In this document: in pieces, positions 1 through 4,710 of the stretch
How the letters are laid out: the number at the start of each line of letters is the position of its first letter
Numbering within the stretch: position 1 is the stretch's first letter
NCBI GenBank assembly: GCA_016178125.1
Contig: JACOTV010000009.1
Location: 1 to 6,190 of the forward strand
Reading direction: 5' to 3'
Length of the DNA: 6,190 bases
DNA from: Candidatus Microgenomates bacterium
GTDB lineage: Bacteria; Patescibacteriota; Microgenomatia; UBA1406; GWC2-37-13
The notes under the pieces: model-generated
Told to the model about the DNA's origin: nothing
What the model saw: only the letters and a program-made list of their open reading frames with translations
The model's database searches: none
Made by a program: the position numbers and the translations under genes

Positions 1-326
1 AAAACGCGCTTAAAGAGGCCGGTTCGCCAGTCGTCGAGACCGAAATCCGCGCCGTTGCCGCCAAGTTTCTCTTAACCAAAGATACGGTGTATAGCAAAAT
101 TGGTAGCCTGAGCGAAGGCCAGAAAGGCCTCGTTTCGTTCGCCCGCTTATCGCTCCTTAAACCCGGCCTCCTCATACTCGACGAACCTACGAATCACATA
201 AACTTTAGGCACTTACCCATAATCGCCGAAGCTCTCGACAAATACGAAGGCGCTATGGTCCTCGTCTCGCATCTTCAAGAATTCGTGTGGCAAATCCGAA
301 TCGATAAGACGCTGGAGTTGGGATAA
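1..326 (+). CDS. ABC-F family ATPase, C-terminal fragment (5' end outside window)
   Basis: This is the end of the second nucleotide-binding domain of an ABC-F protein, a soluble twin-ATPase family without membrane segments; members act on the ribosome in translation or antibiotic protection. The reading frame (codons from position 3) is open to the left edge, so the gene starts upstream; a GTG at 87 is internal. Visible in order are the signature motif LSEGQKG (about 109-129), Walker B with LLILDEPTNH (about 169-198) and the H-switch in VLVSH. LSxGxK followed by DEPTNH is diagnostic of ABC-F. The position after TNH that usually reads LD reads IN here, so the D-loop aspartate is an asparagine. 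The protein ends soon after the H-switch, with no C-terminal extension. The Walker A motifs and the linker that separates subfamilies lie outside the window, so no subfamily or gene symbol is given. Confidence 0.88.
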   Translation, partial: NALKEAGSPVVETEIRAVAAKFLLTKDTVYSKIGSLSEGQKGLVSFARLSLLKPGLLILDEPTNHINFRHLPIIAEALDKYEGAMVLVSHLQEFVWQIRIDKTLELG

Positions 327-404
327 AAACTGCATATTGCCCAAACCATTCTCGATGTAGTGAATAGAGATATATTTCAAAAAATAGCCTCAACTTAGCC
401 TCAG

Positions 405-429
405 GCATTCCACCTTCGAGGTGAAATGC
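405..429. repeat. Imperfect inverted repeat (hairpin) in the ABC-F/ung gap
   Basis: GCATT-c-CACCT pairs with AGGTG-a-AATGC around a TCG loop: ten base pairs with one internal C/A mismatch. It lies about 80 nt after the ABC-F stop. No T-tract follows directly on the plus strand, so it is not a textbook intrinsic terminator. It may protect the 3' end of the ABC-F mRNA or act as a weak terminator. Two copies of TAGCCTCA (385-392 and 396-403) sit just in front. Confidence 0.5.
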
Positions 430-487
430 GATTATACACAGAATGTTACTACGGAAATGCTTAAGAAATTCTCTGCTCATTTTGAAC

Positions 488-505
488 CACCTGAAAACGA
501 AGGTG
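488..505. repeat. Second CACCT/AGGTG hairpin before a T8 tract
   Basis: CACCT (488-492) and AGGTG (501-505) can pair around an eight-base loop. These are the same arm sequences as in the hairpin at 405-429, so the two elements could also pair with each other. Eight T residues at 523-530 follow 17 nt later, too far for a classical terminator. The T tract lies immediately upstream of the ung -10 box. Confidence 0.35.
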
Positions 506-529
506 AAGACATAATTCAGTAATTTTTTT

Positions 530-538
530 TGCTACAAT
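530..538 (+). promoter_or_regulatory. Extended -10 promoter of ung (TGcTACAAT)
   Basis: TACAAT at 533-538 is preceded by TG at the extended -10 position. No convincing -35 is present at the expected spacing (around 510-515). Counting seven bases from the -10 puts transcription start at about 545, the A of the ung ATG, so the mRNA would be leaderless. No Shine-Dalgarno sequence precedes the ATG, which fits. Confidence 0.6.
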
Positions 539-544
539 CTGCAC

Positions 545-1210
545 ATGAATGAAGTGAAGATCGATGAGAGCTGGAAGCAAACGCTTTCTACCGAATTTAC
601 GAAGCCCTATTGGGAGGAACTGTCGGGGTTTGTGAGGCAACAATACCTAGAAAAAACGGTGTATCCGCCGCCTAAGAATGTGTTTCGGGCGTTTGATTTG
701 TGTCCGTTTAACGAGGTCAAGGTCGTGATCGTTGGGCAAGATCCGTATCACGGCGCCCGACAGGCGAATGGGCTGTGTTTTGCGGTCAATGACGGCGTGA
801 ACCTTCCCCCATCGCTAAAAAATATTTACAAAGAAATTCAGAGTGATTTAGGAGTGACTCCCCTACCCAGTGGCGACTTGTCGCGGTGGGCAAAACAGGG
901 GGTCCTTATGTTAAATGCGGTGCTGACGGTCGCGGCCGGCGCCCCCGCGTCGCACGCCGGCCGCGGGTGGGAAACGTTTACCGATGCTGCGATCATGGCC
1001 TTAAACGAACACCGCGAACATATAGTGTACTTATTGTGGGGAAAGTACGCGCAGAACAAGGGCTTAGTCATTGACCGCCAAAAGAACCTCGTATTAACGA
1101 GCGGTCATCCGTCGCCGTATTCAGCGCATTTGTTTCATGGAAATCACCACTTTAGTCAAGCAAACGCATATCTCAAAGAGCACGGAATTGGAGCCATTGA
1201 CTGGCGGTAA
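545..1210 (+). CDS. ung: Uracil-DNA glycosylase, family 1
   Basis: It removes uracil from DNA by cleaving the N-glycosidic bond, the first step of base excision repair after cytosine deamination or dUMP misincorporation. The 221 residues match the usual family-1 length. The water-activating motif GQDPYH is at residues 64-69 with catalytic Asp66; Phe79 stacks on uracil; Asn124 in LMLNAVLTV reads the base; His188 opens the HPSPYS loop. The stretch GWETFTD and the C-terminal IDW are also family hallmarks. The residue that is the intercalating Leu in E. coli (Leu191) is Tyr192 here. The ATG at 545 is chosen because family similarity begins close behind it and the -10 box sits only six bases upstream. 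The next gene has its own promoter, so this is probably a single-gene unit. Confidence 0.97.
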   Translation: MNEVKIDESWKQTLSTEFTKPYWEELSGFVRQQYLEKTVYPPPKNVFRAFDLCPFNEVKVVIVGQDPYHGARQANGLCFAVNDGVNLPPSLKNIYKEIQSDLGVTPLPSGDLSRWAKQGVLMLNAVLTVAAGAPASHAGRGWETFTDAAIMALNEHREHIVYLLWGKYAQNKGLVIDRQKNLVLTSGHPSPYSAHLFHGNHHFSQANAYLKEHGIGAIDWR

Positions 1211-1215
1211 ATCTG

Positions 1216-1221
1216 TATAAT
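1216..1221 (+). promoter_or_regulatory. -10 box (TATAAT) of the dockerin-like gene
   Basis: A consensus TATAAT lies six bases after the ung stop codon. A TTGACT at 1197-1202 resembles a -35 but the 13-base spacer is short. Predicted start near A1228 leaves a leader of about six bases before the ATG at 1234, with no ribosome binding site. Confidence 0.55.
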
Positions 1222-1233
1222 GAATTTAGTCGC

Positions 1234-1602
1234 ATGAAAATCAAAGCAATCGTCGCCGTACTCATAGTCATTTCGATTATTTTGACCATTCTCCCGCTTA
1301 TTAATAAAGGCGGCCCCGGCCCCAAAAAATACGCGGCTGTAGGCATGCCTGCGCCAACTCACGTGCCCATGCCCGACGATAAATATGATCCCAAAGATAT
1401 CAACCACGACGGTGCAGTAAACGACCCCGACGCGTTCCTTATTCATCGCAACTTGGGGTGCAAGTCGACCGACAAATGTTGGAAAGAACGCGTTGGCTTA
1501 ACCAATAACAGCGACAACCCCATTTACGCCTCAGACTTAGACCTCAACCATGACAACCAAGTCACGCAGGCCGACGCCGACCTCGTTCCTAAGGGCCAAT
1601 AG
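1234..1602 (+). CDS. Membrane-anchored dockerin-like calcium-binding protein
   Basis: A 122-residue protein with a short positive N-terminus (MKIK) and one hydrophobic segment (about residues 5-22), best read as a signal anchor because no clear signal peptidase site follows. A Gly/Pro-rich linker (about 26-48) leads to two calcium-loop repeats of dockerin type I pattern. The first has Asp55, Asn57, Asp59, Gly60, Val62 and Asp66; the second has Asp103, Asn105, Asp107, Val110 and Asp114, with Asn108 in place of the usual Gly. Two cysteines (76 and 82) between the repeats could form a disulfide outside the cell. In cellulosome bacteria dockerins bind cohesins; no cohesin is visible here, so the partner is unknown. 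The fold call rests on loop spacing. Prediction: extracytoplasmic, calcium-stabilised. A simple paired EF-hand protein is the alternative. Confidence 0.75.
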   Translation: MKIKAIVAVLIVISIILTILPLINKGGPGPKKYAAVGMPAPTHVPMPDDKYDPKDINHDGAVNDPDAFLIHRNLGCKSTDKCWKERVGLTNNSDNPIYASDLDLNHDNQVTQADADLVPKGQ

Positions 1603-1642
1603 CCTCAAATTGCCCCTGAGTGGTCCAAAACGGCTCAAACTG

Positions 1643-1651
1643 TGGTATAAT
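1643..1651 (+). promoter_or_regulatory. Extended -10 promoter of the DEAD-box gene (TGgTATAAT)
   Basis: A perfect TATAAT (1646-1651) carries the extended -10 TG at 1643-1644. No good -35 is seen. The predicted start near 1658 gives a leader of roughly 100 nt, in contrast to the leaderless neighbours. Confidence 0.6.
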
Positions 1652-1669
1652 ATATACGTTGCATTGATA

Positions 1670-1718
1670 GAGTCTGCATTACCAAAGAAGGTAATATATT
1701 TATAACCTGCGGAGTCTG
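1670..1718 (+). promoter_or_regulatory. Structured 5' leader of the DEAD-box gene
   Basis: A perfect six-pair hairpin, ATTACC (1678-1683) with GGTAAT (1690-1695) around an AAAGAA loop, is flanked by two direct copies of GAGTCTG (1670-1676 and 1712-1718). GGTAAT could also pair in part with the later ATAACC, so two exclusive folds are possible. A T7 tract (1731-1737) follows, but without a GC stem directly before it. No Shine-Dalgarno is seen before the ATG at 1760. Long leaders are known for cold-induced DEAD-box helicases in other bacteria; a similar role here is inference. Confidence 0.35.
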
Positions 1719-1759
1719 TCTACTTAATTATTTTTTTCCTGCAACGAAACCAGTTATTT

Positions 1760-2719
1760 ATGTATAAATCCAATGGTGGATCCCGTGGAGGATCCAAATT
1801 CTCGTTTAGTAAAGGGAGCCGTTTTGCCCCCCGTAAGAATTTTCATGGCGGACGTTATAGTTCACGCAGTGGTGTGAACGACGTCTCAAAATATGTGCGT
1901 GGTGCAGAAGCCGCCCCTACCGAAGAAGCCGTCAAAGCAAGCATGCTCTTTAGCGATATGCCGTTAAGCGATATCGTGAAAGCCGCGATTGTACGTCGTG
2001 GGTTTGAGCATCCTACTCCTATTCAGGAACAGGCTATTCCCCATATTATGGAAGGAAAAGACGTTATTGGTATCGCAAATACCGGAACGGGTAAAACCGG
2101 CGCGTTTCTGCTTCCTCTGCTGGAAAAAATCCTAAAAGATCGCAACCAAAAAGTGCTTATCGTTGTGCCTACCCGTGAACTTGGGACACAGATTCGCGAT
2201 GAATTGCGTGAATTCTCAAATAATATGGGAATTTACTCGAGCTTGGTCATCGGTGGTGCTAACATGCACGCACAGATTACCCAGATTCGCCGTAATCCTC
2301 ACTTTGTGATCGGTACGCCCGGACGTCTGAAGGATCTTATCGAGCGCCGTGTGCTTAATTTGTCAAACTTCCACAACGTGGTTCTTGACGAAGTAGATCG
2401 CATGGTCGACATGGGATTCATCCAAGACATTCGTCACCTGATTTCGCTTCTTCCTAAGGAGCGTCAATCATTGTTTTTCTCGGCGACCATTTCGCCCCAG
2501 ATTAACAGCATCATTCAGACTTTTCTTATGAATCCGGTAACCGTCTCGGTGCGCACCCGTGAGACCTCAAAGAACGTTCATCAGAACGTCGTGAAGGTCG
2601 AACCCGGAAGCACCAAGATCCGCACCCTTGAAGGACTTCTTGAAAAAGAGGAACTCAAGAAAGTGCTTATCTTTGGCCGCACCAAACACGGTGTTGAGCG
2701 CCTCTCAGGGCACCTGTAG
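1760..2719 (+). CDS. DEAD-box RNA helicase (RhlE-like), truncated by an in-frame stop
   Basis: An ATP-dependent RNA helicase of the RhlE type, which unwinds short RNA duplexes in ribosome assembly or RNA decay. Residues 1-45 are a basic Gly/Arg/Ser-rich tail, a likely RNA-binding extension. The first RecA domain is complete: Q motif GFEHPTPIQ (81-89), Walker A ANTGTGKT (106-113), PTRELG (137-142), TPGR (186-189), motif II as DEVD rather than DEAD (210-213) and SAT (241-243). The second RecA domain begins normally and reaches motif IV (LIFGRTK, 303-309). Translation then stops at TAG 2717-2719 after 319 residues. The rest of the second domain follows in the same frame. Compared with RhlE, about 21 residues carrying the HGNKSQ/QxxR segment are replaced by two codons (TAG CTC). 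As read, the product could bind ATP and RNA but should not unwind. Sequencing or assembly error is a real alternative. Confidence 0.9.
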   Translation: MYKSNGGSRGGSKFSFSKGSRFAPRKNFHGGRYSSRSGVNDVSKYVRGAEAAPTEEAVKASMLFSDMPLSDIVKAAIVRRGFEHPTPIQEQAIPHIMEGKDVIGIANTGTGKTGAFLLPLLEKILKDRNQKVLIVVPTRELGTQIRDELREFSNNMGIYSSLVIGGANMHAQITQIRRNPHFVIGTPGRLKDLIERRVLNLSNFHNVVLDEVDRMVDMGFIQDIRHLISLLPKERQSLFFSATISPQINSIIQTFLMNPVTVSVRTRETSKNVHQNVVKVEPGSTKIRTLEGLLEKEELKKVLIFGRTKHGVERLSGHL

Positions 2720-2917
2720 CTCGCGATACGGTTATTTAAGAATAACTCGGTCGATATTCTCGTCGCAACCGACGTCGCCGCACGCGGCCTCGATATTGCC
2801 GACGTAACGCACGTCATCAACTACGATGAACCGGCGACATACGACGATTATATTCACCGCATCGGACGCACCGGCCGCGGCGACAAAACGGGCCATGCGC
2901 TCACCTTTGTCGACTAA
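2720..2917 (+). pseudogene. Orphaned C-terminal end of the DEAD-box helicase
   Basis: This stretch continues the frame of the upstream helicase beyond its TAG. It encodes the usual end of the second RecA domain: motif V (ILVATDVAARGLDI) and motif VI (YIHRIGRTGRG), then a short end at TAA 2915-2917. It contains no ATG, GTG or TTG in frame, so it is unlikely to be translated on its own. It reconnects with the upstream part at the helix AIRLFKNN that precedes motif V, which shows that about 19 codons net are missing and the frame is kept. With them the full gene would be a normal minimal helicase of about 405 residues. The intact motifs suggest the lesion is recent, or that it is an artefact of sequencing or assembly. 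Confidence 0.85.
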
Positions 2918-2943
2918 CGCCTGAGGCGTGTCTGTTGTGAGGC

Positions 2944-2952
2944 TGTTATAAT
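2944..2952 (+). promoter_or_regulatory. Extended -10 promoter of the rhomboid gene (TGtTATAAT)
   Basis: A perfect TATAAT (2947-2952) with extended TG at 2944-2945 sits nine bases before the ATG. The predicted start, about 2957-2962, leaves zero to five bases of leader. No -35 is evident. A small hairpin, ACGCC/GGCGT (2917-2929), lies just upstream, without a T tract. Confidence 0.6.
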
Positions 2953-2961
2953 AGTAAGCCT

Positions 2962-3618
2962 ATGTTTCCGCTCTACGACAACACGCCGCGCCGAAGCTTC
3001 CCCTGGGTAAACTACCTCATTATTGCAGTGACCATTGCGGTATTTTTGGTACAGCTTGGCGCACCCGATATGGAGGCATTTATCCTAAAGTACGCCTTTG
3101 TGCCGAGTCATTTTAGCTTCTTTAACCCACAATCGTACCAATACGTTCTTTATTCGATCTTTCTCCATGGCAGCATTTTGCACATTGTCTCTAACTTGTG
3201 GTTTTTACGCGTATTTGGCGACAATGTAGAAGACGCAATGGGGCATTTTAAGTATTTGTTGTTTTACCTCTTAGGTGGCATAATCGCGGTGTTTTCTCAG
3301 TATCTCGTTGCCCCACACACCTCAATACCCATGATTGGTGCTTCGGGCGCCATCTCGGCCGTTTCTGGGGCATATTTCGTGTACTTTAGGAACTCCCGGG
3401 TCAAGACTCTCGTTGCGCTTTTAGTAATATGGACTGTGGTCGATTTATCGGCTTCGGTGGTTTTAGGCTATTGGTTCCTCATGCAAGTGCTGAGTAGTTT
3501 GGTTTCTTTGGCGGCCGTTGACGGAGGCCAAGGAGGCGTTGCGTTCTTTGCCCATGTGGGTGGCTTTGCGTTTGGGTATTTACTTGCGCGCCTTACTGCA
3601 CAGCGCGCTGCGGTATAA
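2962..3618 (+). CDS. Rhomboid family intramembrane serine protease
   Basis: A polytopic membrane protease that cuts substrates within or near their transmembrane segments. At 218 residues it is a minimal six-helix rhomboid. The first helix is about residues 15-33. The family loop and second helix carry His69 in FLHGS, His74 and Asn78, the conserved histidines and oxyanion-side Asn. The catalytic serine is Ser128 in GASGAIS and the partner histidine is His198 in AHVGGFAFG, which also carries the small-residue helix packing motif. All catalytic positions are present, so the enzyme should be active. A proline-containing cytoplasmic N-terminus (MFPLYDN) is typical of many bacterial forms. No fused soluble domain is present and the substrate cannot be read from context. 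The ATG at 2962 is supported by the adjacent promoter. The stop TAA (3616-3618) lies inside the -10 box of the next gene. Confidence 0.95.
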   Translation: MFPLYDNTPRRSFPWVNYLIIAVTIAVFLVQLGAPDMEAFILKYAFVPSHFSFFNPQSYQYVLYSIFLHGSILHIVSNLWFLRVFGDNVEDAMGHFKYLLFYLLGGIIAVFSQYLVAPHTSIPMIGASGAISAVSGAYFVYFRNSRVKTLVALLVIWTVVDLSASVVLGYWFLMQVLSSLVSLAAVDGGQGGVAFFAHVGGFAFGYLLARLTAQRAAV

Positions 3619-3619
3619 T
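3614..3619 (+). promoter_or_regulatory. -10 box (TATAAT) of tRNA-Leu overlapping the rhomboid stop
   Basis: TATAAT spans the last two bases of the rhomboid Val codon, its TAA stop, and one further base. Expected transcription start is 3626 or 3627, and the mature tRNA begins at G3627, so the 5' leader would be zero or one base. No strong -35 is seen. Confidence 0.6.
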
Positions 3620-3626
3620 AGGGCTA

Positions 3627-3710
3627 GCCGATGTGGTGGAACTGGCAGACACGCAGGTTTTAGGAACCTGTGCTCGAAAGGGCGTGGGGGTTCAAGTCCC
3701 TTCATCGGCA
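3627..3710 (+). tRNA. tRNA-Leu (anticodon UAG)
   Basis: It decodes CUN leucine codons. The acceptor stem GCCGATG (3627-3633) pairs fully with CATCGGC (3703-3709), and A3710 is the discriminator. The anticodon stem CAGGT/ACCTG (3654-3658 and 3666-3670) encloses a seven-base loop with TAG at 3661-3663. A long class II variable arm has a GCTC/GGGC stem closed by a GAAA tetraloop (3672-3683). The T arm GGGGG/CCCTT (3686-3690 and 3698-3702) has two G-U pairs around TTCAAGT. D-arm and T-loop sequences match leucine tRNAs. CCA is not encoded (CTC follows), so a CCA-adding enzyme is needed. Confidence 0.97.
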
Positions 3711-3717
3711 CTCAATC

Positions 3718-4089
3718 ATGCAACCGAAAAAAACCATCGTAGTAGTTGCAACATGGCAGCAGTGGGTGAAGGCCAAGCGCGCTCGACTCTATCTGCATTC
3801 AACGATCGACAAGCGCCTTCAAGAAGTGGGATTCATACATTGCACATTCCCCCATCAAACCATGGAAATCGTGAGCCGCCGCAACGATAAGCAAGAAGAC
3901 CTGGTACTTCTTTTGATAGATCCCGATAAAGTAAAAGCAGAGGTTAAGTACGAGCCGGCGTTTAGTGGCAGGCCGGGTACCTTCCCTCACATATATGGGC
4001 CCCTCAACACCGATGCGGTATATAAGGTTGTCGAACTCAGAAAAGATGCGACAGGAATGTATGTGCAGCCTGCAGATTTACCGGTATGA
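3718..4089 (+). CDS. DUF952 family protein
   Basis: A 123-residue cytoplasmic protein covering one whole DUF952 domain. Recognisable positions are the N-terminal strand and the ATWQQW helix start (about 5-16), the hallmark GFIHCT (38-43), the strand DLVLLLIDPDKV (61-72), KYEPAF (77-82) and FPHIYGPL (89-96). The molecular function of DUF952 is not established to my knowledge; conserved His and aromatic residues in GFIHC and PHIYGPL suggest a ligand or active site, which is inference. The ATG at 3718 is chosen because upstream in-frame codons run through the tRNA gene. No promoter or Shine-Dalgarno lies in the seven bases after the tRNA, so the gene probably shares the tRNA transcript and gains its 5' end by tRNA 3' processing. 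It heads a three-gene cluster and overlaps the next gene by ATGA. Confidence 0.88.
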   Translation: MQPKKTIVVVATWQQWVKAKRARLYLHSTIDKRLQEVGFIHCTFPHQTMEIVSRRNDKQEDLVLLLIDPDKVKAEVKYEPAFSGRPGTFPHIYGPLNTDAVYKVVELRKDATGMYVQPADLPV

Positions 4090-4430
4090 TAATCACCAAA
4101 ACCTCTCCCTTCACCCGTGAAGAAATTCAGAAAGTCCGCGAGCGTTATGACATATACATTAAAACCGTGATCGATCTTGAGCAAAAAGTGTGCGCCGCGG
4201 GGCCCGAGATGCATTTTGACGCCGAGCAGATTTTGTTGGAGCGCGGCAGCAACCAGTGGGCGCTGTGGGGCGGTGGGATTGATCTGGATACCCAGGCACT
4301 CGATTGTATATCGTTTATTAACATTCGTCCGCTTGATGGGAACCGTACAAAAGAAATAGAGAGTGAAAAGGTGCGGGAAAAGTTCTATACTCTTATGAAA
4401 TACTTTTTTCGTGAAGTGTATGAATACTGA
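4086..4430 (+). CDS. DUF5674 family protein
   Basis: A 114-residue soluble protein resembling DUF5674, a small family without assigned function. Matching parts are the N-terminal segment ending in TVIDLEQKVCAAG (27-39), MHFDAE (42-47), the LERGSNQWALWG block (51-62) and the strand FINIRP (78-83) followed by GNR (85-87). A His/Asp/Glu cluster (His43, Asp45, Glu47, Glu52) is conspicuous and could bind metal, which is speculation. The start is fixed by the ATGA overlap with the DUF952 stop, typical of translational coupling; no Shine-Dalgarno is seen. The end overlaps the start of the next gene. The family assignment is from memory of the motif pattern. Confidence 0.78.
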   Translation: MIITKTSPFTREEIQKVRERYDIYIKTVIDLEQKVCAAGPEMHFDAEQILLERGSNQWALWGGGIDLDTQALDCISFINIRPLDGNRTKEIESEKVREKFYTLMKYFFREVYEY

Positions 4431-4710
4431 TAAAATGCTCGCCGGACTTTCGATGGACTTAGCACGCGTAAGCATGGGCTATCGCCGAGGATCAGACAAA
4501 ATGGCCGATCGCTTTTGCGACGAAGCACGCGCTCGTTGCATGGAGCTGCGTGACGCCGAACTGCAGTCCCATGTGCAAAAAATTATTGTAGAAATTCTAC
4601 ACGTCATGGAAGGAAGCGACAAAATGGCCATCGCCGAAAAGTCGCTCATGTATAGCAAGCTAATTCAGAACTATGTCACCCACGGCTCCCTCGAAGACCA
4701 GGTCAACTAA
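4420..4710 (+). CDS. Hypothetical Met-rich helical protein with a repeated GSDKMA motif
   Basis: I do not recognise this family. From ATG 4420 it is 96 residues with no transmembrane segment or signal peptide, and charge spacing suggests three or four amphipathic helices. GSDKMA occurs twice (about residues 27-32 and 68-73), each opening a predicted helix, so the protein may be an old duplication of a two-helix hairpin. Methionine is unusually frequent (nine). Two starts are possible, GTG 4411 and ATG 4420; ATG is preferred and overlaps the DUF5674 stop by 11 bases. The overlap argues for co-translation with DUF5674 and a shared role. The TAA stop overlaps the stop of the convergent permease gene by four bases, leaving no room for a terminator between them. 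Confidence 0.75.
   Translation: MNTDKMLAGLSMDLARVSMGYRRGSDKMADRFCDEARARCMELRDAELQSHVQKIIVEILHVMEGSDKMAIAEKSLMYSKLIQNYVTHGSLEDQVN

Noticed and set aside
253..480. Minus-strand ORF of 75 codons opposite the ABC-F end
   Set aside because: It runs antisense through the conserved ABC-F C-terminus, shows no recognisable motif and has no promoter or ribosome site.
421..522. Possible 33-residue plus-strand ORF starting at GTG 421
   Set aside because: The start lies in the 3' arm of the 405-429 hairpin, no ribosome site is seen, and length alone is not evidence. It might be a gene remnant but cannot be supported.
383..1608. AATAGCCTCAA shared by 383-393 and 1598-1608
   Set aside because: An 11-base match is expected by chance in a window of this size, and the surroundings differ.
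2717..2719. TAG as a recoded or bypassed stop
   Set aside because: TAG ends another normal gene here, and the joint lacks sequence rather than having extra, unlike known bypassing. Deletion or assembly error is simpler.
2917..2929. ACGCC-TGA-GGCGT hairpin as a terminator for the helicase
   Set aside because: The stem has only five pairs and no T tract follows; it may be chance.
3518..3890. Plus-strand ORFs running through the tRNA gene
   Set aside because: They read across rhomboid and tRNA-Leu in other frames; the tRNA fold and the DUF952 frame explain the region.
3987..4475. Minus-strand ORF of 162 codons
   Set aside because: It is antisense to DUF952 and DUF5674, whose conserved motifs are clear on the plus strand.
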